This document shows, piece after piece, positions 1-5,602 of a DNA stretch of 9,548 nt. The first letter of the stretch is position 1. The number at the start of each line of letters is the position of its first letter. A model generated the notes under the pieces. That model was not told where the DNA came from, searched no databases, and saw only the letters and a list, made by a program, of their open reading frames with translations. This stretch comes from Methanofollis sp. (GTDB lineage Archaea; Halobacteriota; Methanomicrobia; Methanomicrobiales; Methanofollaceae), in contig JAQVHG010000069.1 of assembly GCA_028696365.1 (NCBI GenBank), positions 1 through 9,548 on the forward strand. The letters are read 5' to 3'. Position numbers and translations under genes: made by a program.

Positions 1-2947
1 CAAGGTTGAGGCGGACGTCCTTCCCGGCCCGCTGATCGTCCTGCAGTTTCAGATACCGGTCAGACCAGTAATTGATCTCCTTCACCAGCCGCTCCTGCAC
101 CGCCGAAAGCGTCCGGTCGGCCGTCCGCTCCCGCCGCTCCTTCACCGTGGTGAAGTGCTCGGGCACAAGCCGCTCGGTGGCATAGGCAAGGGCGTCCCGT
201 TCGAGGTCATTGTTGATCCACGGCGACGCGAGAACGTCCGCAACCAGCGCCTGCTCCTCCTCACCGATCGGTTGGAGGTCGAGGTGCGGTGCCCACCCCG
301 CGTTCTCAGCCCGTCCCTCGGCATCGATCGCCACAAATTGCATCCGCCGCGAGACCGTGCGGTGCTCATCGTTCCCGTCCCGCACCGAATGATCGATGAT
401 AAAGAGCACCCGCGGCGTCGTGCCCAGATCGTTCGGGTCGACCAGCACCGCACCCTGCCGCAACTTCGACCGGTGCGCCTCCAGCACCAGATCGGTCACC
501 GCCTGCATCAGCGGATGGCCCGGATGGATCAACTCTGCCATCGGCGCCCCCACGCGGTCGAGCAGACGGACATACTCCTTCTCAAAACAGACCCGTTCGT
601 AGCGCTTCATCACCGGCTGCATATACCGCCGGTCACGCCCGGAGATCTGCCGGTCACGCTCGCGTATCGCCGCTGGCACATGGGAGATCTCCCACCGCCC
701 GGGCTCACGCGACCTGAGTTCTCCTCCGAACTCTGCAAATCCTCTGGAAAAAAATGCCCTGATAAAATATGGCTGAAGTTTCCTCGCCTCCGCTTTCTCC
801 ATCTCGGCACGGATCGCGAACAACCGCCCTTCATCCATCACCTCTTCGCAGAGGGCGTTCTGCCGCATGACCTCCCGCAGGTGCTCAGTATCGAGGGCGC
901 CCTCCACCCGCTGCAGGAGTTTTGCCCGTACCTCAGGGTCGTCGCCGTACCGGATCGCCTCGATCAGGAGGTCACGCAGGCTCCGCTCGTCGAAGACATC
1001 GCCGAGAATGTCGAAGACCCGCCCGCCGAGGGCCTTTCGTTCAACCTCCAGTTTCTGGAGCAACCGCTGATAGACATCTCCCTCCCGTGTCTCGGCCGCC
1101 ACCAGGTTCCAGAGCCAGCAGACCTCGGTCTGCCCGATACGGTGGATCCGACCGAACCGCTGCTCCAGGCGGTTGGGATTCCATGGCAGGTCGTAGTTGA
1201 TCATCAGGTGGGCGTTCTGGAGGTTCACGCCCTCCCCGGCCGCGTCAGTGGCGATCAGGATCCGTACCGTTGGATCGTTCCTGAACATCTCCTGCTTCTT
1301 CCGCCGTTCCTCCCGCCGGTCGCTGCCGTCGATGGTGACCACCGCCTCCTCCGACCCGAGCAACCCGCGGATCCGCGTCGCCAGGTAGCGGAGAGTGTCC
1401 TTGTACTCAGTGAAGATGATCAACTTCTGTTGCCGCCCTTCATCCCCGTGCATCTGCGGGGTATCCTGTAGAAGTCTGGAGAGTTCCTCCCACTTTTTGT
1501 CGTGCCCTGACCTGACGATCTGCCTGGCCTGTTCCTCCAGCCCTTCTAAGATCCGGATCTCGGCCTCCAGTTCGTGGATCGTCTGCGACGCGGTGGCCTG
1601 GTCGACGATCTGTTCTTCATACTCTTCGTACCTGTCGGCCGTCATCTCCTCGTCGGCGTCCCACGCGTCGCCGTTTGTCCGCATATCAAAGAGTGTCTCG
1701 GCGACCGCCCGCCCACGGTCACCGATCTTCACCTCCTCCACGCGGCGGGCCAGACGCTCGCGACGGCGTTTCAACGACTGATAGATGGCCTCTGGACTCG
1801 ACGCCAACCGCCGTTGCAGCCCGGTGAGGGCGAAACCAACTGTTCCTTTCCGCTGGTTGTTCCCGATCCGGTCGGCCTTGTTCATCTCCTCACGGACGTA
1901 CTGCGTGACCTCCTGGTAGAGGGCGGCTTCGGCATCGGAAAGGGTATAATTGACCGATTCGGCGATCCGTTCCGGGAATAGAGGCGTCCCGTCGAACTTC
2001 AGAAGGTCTTCCTTCACCATCCGGCGCATCAGGTCGGAGACGTCCACCTTATGGGCACCGTCCCTGAACCTTCCATAAAACCGGTCAGAGTCCAACAGAG
2101 AGAGAAAGAGCTGGAAGTCCTCCTCCTTCCCGTTGTGTGGCGTCGCTGTCATCAGGAGTAGGTGGCGGTTATGAGCACCGAGGCGTTCCCCCAACCTGAA
2201 CCGCTGGGTCTTCTTCACCTTCGTACCATTGACTGTCGCCGACATCTTATGGGCCTCGTCCACCACCACGAGATCCCACCGGCTCTGGTCAATTTTTTCC
2301 TGCAGGTCTTCGTTTCTGGCGAGTTGATCGAGCCTGGCGATCATCAGGGGATGGTCTTCAAACGGGTTGCCGCTCAGCGACTGTTCGACAAGGTCACGGG
2401 AAAATATGGTGAACGAGAGTCCGAACTTCTCAAACATCTCGTCCTGCCACTGCTCCACCAGACTGCCAGGGGCGACGATCAGGATCCGTTCGGCGTCGGC
2501 CCGCATCAGGAGTTCCCTGATCAACAACCCCGCCATGATCGTCTTGCCGGCACCGGGGTCGTCTGCCAGGACAAACCTGAGCGGCTGTTTGGGGAGCATT
2601 GACTCATAGACCGCTGTGATCTGGTGAGGAAGAGGCTCGACGTTTGAGGTGTGCACCGCCATCATCGGGTCGAAGAGATAGGCGAGGTCGATCCGGTATG
2701 CCTCTGCCGCCAGTTTGAACTCCTCGCCGGGTGCGTCAAACGCCCACGGTCGACCGGCCTCTGCGAGGGAGAGCGAAGGTTCGCTGGAGCGAAAGAGCAT
2801 CTGCTCCTTCACCTGTCCATCGGTGGTCTTGTAGTAGACCGTCAGCGCGTTCTCGCCGACCGGGTCGGTCGTGACGATACGTACGATCTGGCCCTGTTCA
2901 ATCCCGTTGACGGCAGAATCTTTTTTGATATCTTCCAGTCGTAGCAT
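1..2947 (-). CDS. SNF2/HepA-type DEAH helicase, C-terminus cut by window edge
   Basis: At least 982 residues read without a stop from ATG at 2947 to the window edge. The protein is a superfamily 2 ATPase of the SNF2/RapA (COG0553) type that would translocate on or remodel double-stranded DNA. Visible motifs: a Q-like motif PLPHQ (105-109), Walker A GAGKT (132-136), DEAH box (230-233), TATPHN motif III (267-272), motif V IATDAAGEGVN (565-575) and motif VI QRFGRIHRIGQ (596-606). A charged segment of about 250 residues separates the two helicase lobes, and a long charged C-terminal region follows. The start is firm: the upstream ATG in GAGATGTACTAG hits a stop at once, and GGAG lies 12 bases before the chosen ATG. 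No gene precedes it on its strand, so it leads its unit. Stand-alone helicases of this kind occur in defence islands (DISARM DrmD is an SNF2 protein; others sit with DUF1156 methylases and DUF499 ATPases). The family call is firm; the defence role is inference. Confidence 0.9.
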   Translation of the reverse strand, partial: MLRLEDIKKDSAVNGIEQGQIVRIVTTDPVGENALTVYYKTTDGQVKEQMLFRSSEPSLSLAEAGRPWAFDAPGEEFKLAAEAYRIDLAYLFDPMMAVHTSNVEPLPHQITAVYESMLPKQPLRFVLADDPGAGKTIMAGLLIRELLMRADAERILIVAPGSLVEQWQDEMFEKFGLSFTIFSRDLVEQSLSGNPFEDHPLMIARLDQLARNEDLQEKIDQSRWDLVVVDEAHKMSATVNGTKVKKTQRFRLGERLGAHNRHLLLMTATPHNGKEEDFQLFLSLLDSDRFYGRFRDGAHKVDVSDLMRRMVKEDLLKFDGTPLFPERIAESVNYTLSDAEAALYQEVTQYVREEMNKADRIGNNQRKGTVGFALTGLQRRLASSPEAIYQSLKRRRERLARRVEEVKIGDRGRAVAETLFDMRTNGDAWDADEEMTADRYEEYEEQIVDQATASQTIHELEAEIRILEGLEEQARQIVRSGHDKKWEELSRLLQDTPQMHGDEGRQQKLIIFTEYKDTLRYLATRIRGLLGSEEAVVTIDGSDRREERRKKQEMFRNDPTVRILIATDAAGEGVNLQNAHLMINYDLPWNPNRLEQRFGRIHRIGQTEVCWLWNLVAAETREGDVYQRLLQKLEVERKALGGRVFDILGDVFDERSLRDLLIEAIRYGDDPEVRAKLLQRVEGALDTEHLREVMRQNALCEEVMDEGRLFAIRAEMEKAEARKLQPYFIRAFFSRGFAEFGGELRSREPGRWEISHVPAAIRERDRQISGRDRRYMQPVMKRYERVCFEKEYVRLLDRVGAPMAELIHPGHPLMQAVTDLVLEAHRSKLRQGAVLVDPNDLGTTPRVLFIIDHSVRDGNDEHRTVSRRMQFVAIDAEGRAENAGWAPHLDLQPIGEEEQALVADVLASPWINNDLERDALAYATERLVPEHFTTVKERRERTADRTLSAVQERLVKEINYWSDRYLKLQDDQRAGKDVRLNL

Positions 2948-3099
2948 GGGCTAGTACATCTCCGAGTGTGCGATCCTCTGCACATTCGATCGAGGGGGGG
3001 GGCCGAAATCTTCGTCATTCCCTGGGAAATGATAGACTGGTGATCTTTGACGGTTCGTTTCTGCTGTGGGATCCGGCCTCTTGAACTTCACTCTGTGTT

Positions 3100-3120
3100 A
3101 TAGTTAAAATTAAATTTTTG
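3100..3120. promoter_or_regulatory. AT-rich promoter-like box
   Basis: The stretch around TTAAAATTAAATTTTT (3104-3119) is the most AT-rich in the left intergenic region and resembles an archaeal TATA element in either direction. Read on the minus strand it could drive the helicase, about 150 bases before its ATG. Read on the plus strand it could drive a transcript through the GGAGAA/TTCTCC block towards the small gene at 3574. Direction is undecided from sequence. Confidence 0.3.
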
Positions 3121-3163
3121 GTTTGAATTGGCTTAATGTGGCATAAATGGGCTCTGCTTGGTC

Positions 3164-3288
3164 GGGAGAATCAGGAGAACAGAGGAGAAAAGAAAAATAT
3201 TCTCCTGTACTTTCTCCTTGGTTATCTTTTCAGTTCTCTTCTCTTCTCCTCTATTTCTCCGATTTTGGAGGAGAATTCTCCTGGAGAA
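3164..3288. repeat. Cluster of ten GGAGAA / TTCTCC hexamers
   Basis: GGAGAA occurs at 3165, 3174, 3184, 3270 and 3283, and its complement TTCTCC at 3200, 3212, 3244, 3255 and 3276. Several are extended: AGGAGAATTCTCCT (3269-3282) is a perfect 14-bp palindrome, and CAGGAGAA (3172-3179) pairs with TTCTCCTG (3200-3207). Spacing is irregular, so this is neither a CRISPR array nor a simple tandem repeat. It could fold as RNA or bind a protein. The same GGAGAA recurs as the ribosome binding site of the gene at 3574. Confidence 0.6.
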
Positions 3289-3449
3289 TGTGAATCTCAG
3301 AGGAAAGGGGGAGGGGTTCGTCTCTTCCTGACATGCGGGACATCTGAACAAGATGGATCGAAGGGTGGCGGTCTGAAAATACCTTCTCTATCAGAGTTCA
3401 GAGAGTATGGAGGATGGCCAAGAGCGCCGACACCTCAACGGGGGGGGCG

Positions 3450-3464
3450 CACCATTCAATGGTG
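3450..3464. promoter_or_regulatory. 7-bp inverted repeat CACCATT-C-AATGGTG
   Basis: A perfect 7-bp inverted repeat with one central base lies directly after an 8-G run. The one-base spacer makes it a better protein-binding dyad than an RNA hairpin. It sits about 110 bases before the small gene at 3574. Function unknown. Confidence 0.35.
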
Positions 3465-3495
3465 TCCTCCTCACGCACGGCCCGGGTTGCACGAA

Positions 3496-3546
3496 GTGTT
3501 CGGACGATCCGAAACTGTCCGGACAGATACAGAACTGTATGGACAG
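3496..3546. promoter_or_regulatory. Tandem palindrome array, candidate operator
   Basis: A 12-base element is repeated three times at 19-20 base steps: GTGTTCGGACGA (3496-3507), the perfect palindrome CTGTCCGGACAG (3515-3526) and CTGTATGGACAG (3535-3546). Two more dyads overlap it: TTCGGA-N3-TCCGAA (3499-3513) and ATACAG-AA-CTGTAT (3527-3540). Spacing near two helical turns puts all copies on one DNA face. The array ends 27 bases before the ATG of a predicted ribbon-helix-helix protein, a class that commonly binds tandem short half-sites and represses its own gene. Autoregulation is inferred from this placement. Confidence 0.55.
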
Positions 3547-3559
3547 TAGAAAAAAGAAA

Positions 3560-3565
3560 GGAGAA
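3560..3565 (+). promoter_or_regulatory. Ribosome binding site GGAGAA for the 3574 gene
   Basis: GGAGAA lies with its GGAG core 10 bases before the ATG at 3574 and supports that start. It is identical to the hexamer that is repeated upstream, and complementary to the TTCTCC copies there. Confidence 0.55.
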
Positions 3566-3573
3566 TAGATAAT

Positions 3574-3813
3574 ATGGCAAAAGAAAAGAAATACTGCCGG
3601 AAACGGAGAAAATGCACCTTCACCCTATCGGATGAGGCCCGAGATTTTTTGCATGAATCTGTCACGAATGCTTCTCGATTCGTTGAATCTCTTATCATGG
3701 GTGCTAAAAACACGATTGAGCCCGTCTTGTTCACGTTTTCTCAAAATGCAGGTGGGCCCGGAGGGATTCGAACCCACGGCCGTCCGGTTATGAGCCGGAC
3801 GCTCCACCACTAA
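3574..3813 (+). CDS. Small ribbon-helix-helix-like protein, 3' end runs antisense through a tRNA
   Basis: The frame encodes 79 residues with a good ribosome binding site. The N-terminus is basic (about 9 Lys/Arg in the first 13 residues), followed by a beta-strand-like CTFTLSDEARDFLHE (14-28) and a helix ending NASRFVESLIMGA (32-44). This order (basic strand, helix, Asn/Ser turn, helix) fits small ribbon-helix-helix DNA-binding proteins, though no close family is recognised. Residues 61-79 are the antisense reading of the tRNA at 3753-3824, giving the well-known artefactual string GGIRTHG, and the stop at 3811-3813 lies inside that tRNA. The native C-terminus was therefore probably lost or replaced. 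Base composition is more AT-rich than the flanking operons. It could be a functional regulator of the palindromes upstream or a decaying fragment. Confidence 0.5.
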   Translation: MAKEKKYCRKRRKCTFTLSDEARDFLHESVTNASRFVESLIMGAKNTIEPVLFTFSQNAGGPGGIRTHGRPVMSRTLHH

Positions 3814-3824
3814 GCTACGGGCCC
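3753..3824 (-). tRNA. tRNA with CAU anticodon (elongator Met or Ile2)
   Basis: On the minus strand the 72 bases fold as a tRNA: acceptor GGGCCCG (3824-3818) with CGGGCCC (3760-3754), U8-A9, a D arm with GCTTAGTGGTGGAGC, anticodon arm TCCGG-CTCATAA-CCGGA, T loop TTCGAAT and discriminator A (3753). The next bases are CCT, so CCA is not encoded. The T stem GTGGG/CCCTC has one T-T mismatch. The anticodon is CAU. The acceptor and anticodon stem do not look like an archaeal initiator (no GGG/CCC triple in the anticodon stem), leaving elongator Met or the Ile2 tRNA whose C34 is modified; sequence alone does not settle which. The 3' end points to the helicase side, the usual orientation for integration next to a tRNA. 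Confidence 0.93.
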
Positions 3825-3836
3825 GAGAGATTAGAC

Positions 3837-3846
3837 TAATATATAT
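3837..3846 (-). promoter_or_regulatory. TATA-like element upstream of the tRNA
   Basis: An ATATATATTA stretch on the minus strand lies 13-22 bases before the tRNA 5' end. It looks like a TATA element, but the distance is shorter than the usual 25 or so bases to the start site, so the true box may be the less perfect AT stretch near 3855-3867. Confidence 0.35.
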
Positions 3847-3950
3847 CTCTCTCTCCAAAGAAATAGTTTGTGCGCTCCTCAGAGGGCAGGCGTCTGGTTA
3901 TCAAGGAAAGATCTGTCACTGCCACTTCACACCCTGCCCAGACCGGAGGG

Positions 3951-3960
3951 TTTTTAATTG
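3951..3960 (+). promoter_or_regulatory. TATA-like element for the NifX/Mrp operon
   Basis: TTTTTAATTG follows a purine-rich CCGGAGGG that could serve as the TFB contact. A start site about 25 bases on, near 3980, would give a leader of about 60 bases before the ATG at 4041. A second AT-rich candidate, ACAAAATATG (3973-3982), is possible. Confidence 0.35.
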
Positions 3961-3991
3961 TGCGCATATGAGTACAAAATATGTCTGCGCA
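3961..3991. promoter_or_regulatory. TGCGCA inverted pair at the operon promoter
   Basis: Two identical hexamers TGCGCA (3961-3966 and 3986-3991), each self-palindromic, sit 25 bases apart and frame an AT-rich core, with CATATG next to the first and ATATG before the second. The pair overlaps the expected start site of the operon, where a bound repressor would block transcription. The cognate protein is unknown; the DUF134 protein at the end of the operon is a candidate. Confidence 0.3.
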
Positions 3992-4025
3992 CCGGGGGCA
4001 GATTAGATCTGTTCACCCAGGTCGT

Positions 4026-4032
4026 GGAGGTG
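4026..4032 (+). promoter_or_regulatory. Strong ribosome binding site GGAGGTG
   Basis: GGAGGTG matches the archaeal 16S rRNA 3' tail and ends 8 bases before the ATG at 4041. It decides that start over the in-frame ATG at 3981, which would add 20 residues without family similarity. Confidence 0.75.
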
Positions 4033-4040
4033 GAATACAT

Positions 4041-4409
4041 ATGAAACTTGCGATAGCACAGGACGGAGAGATCGTCTCTGCACATTTCGGACACTGTGAG
4101 AGCTACGCGATCTTTGATATTGAAGATGGGAAAGGCGTGAGGCAGGCCGACCTCCTTAGTCCAGGCCATGAGCCAGGGCGTCTCCCAGTATTTCTTGCCG
4201 AACACGGTGTCAACACTGTTGTCGCCGGCGGGATGGGTCCCCGGGCTGTTGACCTCTTCCATATGAACGGGATCGAGGTCTATCTTGGGGTCTCAGGTGA
4301 GATCGATGCGGTGGCCGCAGAGTTTGCCGCCGGAAAACTTTCCTCAGGGGAGAGCACCTGCACCCATGGCGAGGAAGAACACGAGAACTGCGAGGAGGGA
4401 TCTCAATGA
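4041..4409 (+). CDS. NifX/NifB-type dinitrogenase cofactor family protein (PF02579) with Cys/His tail
   Basis: A 122-residue protein of the dinitrogenase iron-molybdenum cofactor family, small ribonuclease H-like folds that bind or carry metal-sulfur clusters (NifX, the C-terminus of NifB, and the Mo-Cu orange protein of Desulfovibrio). The fold is seen in MKLAIAQDGE at the start, HFGHCESYAIF (15-25) and VVAGGMGPRAV (60-70). After residue 100 comes an extra acidic tail with C107, H109, H114 and C117 (CTHGEEEHENC), a possible second metal site. It is the first gene of a five-gene operon; its TGA overlaps the next ATG (ATGA at 4406-4409), so translation of the two is likely coupled. It is not nitrogenase evidence by itself, because no nif structural genes are present. 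Family assignment firm; ligand unknown. Confidence 0.88.
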   Translation: MKLAIAQDGEIVSAHFGHCESYAIFDIEDGKGVRQADLLSPGHEPGRLPVFLAEHGVNTVVAGGMGPRAVDLFHMNGIEVYLGVSGEIDAVAAEFAAGKLSSGESTCTHGEEEHENCEEGSQ

Positions 4410-4741
4410 TTGTCTGTATCACCGCGAAGGGCGAAGGTGCTGAGGCGACGGTCGAGCCCAGGTTCGGTCGGGCACCGTACTTTGTCTTCGCCGACACTGA
4501 GGCTGGAACTTTTGTTTCAGTCAAGAACGAACTTGTCGATGCCGCCGGCGGCGTCGGTCCGCGTTCTGCCCAGGTACTCGTCGACCACAGCGCCACGGTC
4601 CTGATCACCGGTCAGCTTGGAGGCAACGCCGCCACCGCTCTTAAGGCAGCTGGGATCAAGGTCTACAGTTTCGGGGACGCTGCGACGGCAACCCAGGCTC
4701 TTGAGAAGTATACGCAGGGCGGACTCTCAGAGATCCTCTGA
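4406..4741 (+). CDS. NifX/NifB-type dinitrogenase cofactor family protein (PF02579), second copy
   Basis: A 111-residue paralogue of the preceding protein, without its Cys/His tail. Family signs are the N-terminal strand MIVCITAKG, the phosphate/cluster-binding-like RFGRAPYFVF (19-28), GGVGPRSAQVL (48-58) and ITGQLGGNAATAL (67-79). Only one cysteine (C4) is present, so cluster ligands would have to come from other residues or a partner. The start is set by the ATGA overlap and a GGAGG site at about 4393-4397 inside the previous gene. The pair of unequal PF02579 proteins next to two Fe-S ATPases suggests a heteromeric scaffold or carrier, as inferred for orange-protein clusters. Confidence 0.88.
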   Translation: MIVCITAKGEGAEATVEPRFGRAPYFVFADTEAGTFVSVKNELVDAAGGVGPRSAQVLVDHSATVLITGQLGGNAATALKAAGIKVYSFGDAATATQALEKYTQGGLSEIL

Positions 4742-4750
4742 TCGCCAGCC

Positions 4751-5602
4751 ATGAAGATCGTGGTAGCCAGTGGGAAAGGAGGGACCGGAAAGACAACGGT
4801 CTCGGCGAACCTTGCGTACGCTCTCGCAAGGCGCGGTGGGGTGACCCTCGTCGACTGCGACGTCGAAGAGCCCAACCTCCATCTCTTCTTTCCCGGAGAA
4901 AGTGAGAAGAAAGGGGTGCCGGTCCCGGTCCCCGCGATCGATTCAGAACGCTGCACCCTCTGCGGGGAGTGCGGACATTTCTGCCGGTACGGGGCGTTGA
5001 CCGTGCTCAAAGACCGCGTCCTCTTCTTCTCAGAACTCTGCCACTCGTGCGGGGGGTGCACCCTCGTCTGTCCTGTTGATGCCATCACTGAGGTCGGGCG
5101 GGAGATCGGCGTGGTCACCACCTCGCATCCCCTCCCCGGTCTCACTCTTATCTCAGGCGTGATGTACGAGGGCGAAGTCCTGGCACCGAAGGTCATCGCC
5201 GACGCCAAGGAAGAGGGCGGGGACGAGGGGCGGGTCATCTATGACGCCTCGCCTGGTGTCGCCTGCCCGGTGATCGAGACCCTTGAAGGAGCAGACTTCT
5301 GCATCCTGGTCACCGAGTCAACACCCTTTGGTCTTCACGACCTCGACCTTGCGGTGCGGGCGGCCGCGGCCCTCGGAGTTGCGGCCGGCGTGGTGATCAA
5401 CCGGAGTGACGGCGAGGATGATGCGGCCGTCACCTTCTGCCAGGAACACGACCTCCCGGTCCTGATGACCATCCCCTTCGACCGCGAGGTCGCGGCGGTC
5501 CAGAACCGCGGCGGGCTTATCGCCCGCGATCTCCCAAGATGGGAGGAGCGGTTCGCCGAGCTCTGGGACGAGGTCGCCAGACATTGTGAGGTGAAGGTAT
5601 GA
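4751..5602 (+). CDS. MinD/Mrp-type P-loop ATPase with inserted 2x[4Fe-4S] ferredoxin domain (first)
   Basis: A 283-residue cytoplasmic ATPase of the MinD/ParA/Mrp class. The deviant Walker A GKGGTGKTT is at 8-16 and LVDCDVEEPNL at 33-43. A bacterial-type ferredoxin domain interrupts the ATPase, with C68, C71, C74, C78 and C97, C100, C103, C107 in two CxxCxxCxxxC sets that should bind two 4Fe-4S clusters. The usual DGPPG switch is DASPGVACP here (165-173), one clear change from its paralogue downstream. Related proteins bind and transfer Fe-S clusters or act in orange-protein complexes. It begins 9 bases after the NifX-like gene with no strong ribosome binding site, and ends in an ATGA overlap with the next gene, pointing to co-translation and probably a heterodimer. 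Confidence 0.9.
   Translation: MKIVVASGKGGTGKTTVSANLAYALARRGGVTLVDCDVEEPNLHLFFPGESEKKGVPVPVPAIDSERCTLCGECGHFCRYGALTVLKDRVLFFSELCHSCGGCTLVCPVDAITEVGREIGVVTTSHPLPGLTLISGVMYEGEVLAPKVIADAKEEGGDEGRVIYDASPGVACPVIETLEGADFCILVTESTPFGLHDLDLAVRAAAALGVAAGVVINRSDGEDDAAVTFCQEHDLPVLMTIPFDREVAAVQNRGGLIARDLPRWEERFAELWDEVARHCEVKV

Larger units (their letters stand above)
2948..3573. other. Signal-rich intergenic region, no convincing gene
   Basis: This 626-base gap separates the divergent helicase and small ribbon-helix-helix gene. It is patchy in composition: a 9-G run (2994-3002), a very AT-rich box (about 3100-3120), a purine/pyrimidine block full of GGAGAA and TTCTCC (3164-3288), an 8-G run (3440-3447), a 7-bp dyad (3450-3464) and a tandem palindrome array (3496-3546). 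Open frames here (for example 3136-3549 plus, 3133-3351 minus) lack a ribosome binding site, have low-complexity translations and cross the repeats, so they are not called. The content suits a regulatory region or a non-coding RNA rather than protein. Confidence 0.6.

Noticed and set aside
155..1471. Long plus-strand frame of 438 codons
   Set aside because: It is antisense to the helicase gene, whose minus-strand frame carries all helicase motifs in order; the plus-strand translation has no recognisable domain and arises from high GC content.
3164..3288. CRISPR array
   Set aside because: The repeated units are only 6-8 bases, occur in both orientations and have irregular spacing; no cas genes are present.
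3133..3351. Minus-strand frame starting MFRCPACQEE
   Set aside because: A single CxxC is not enough for a zinc protein, the rest is a translation of the repeat block, and no start signal is seen.
3136..3549. Plus-strand frame of 137 codons in the left gap
   Set aside because: No ribosome binding site, low-complexity translation of the GGAGAA/TTCTCC block, and it runs across the palindrome array.
3981..4040. Earlier in-frame ATG for the first NifX-like gene
   Set aside because: The added 20 residues do not resemble the family, and the strong GGAGGTG site serves the ATG at 4041.
4663..5238. Minus-strand frame of 191 codons inside the operon
   Set aside because: It is a shadow of the first ATPase and NifX-like genes; the plus strand carries intact conserved domains.
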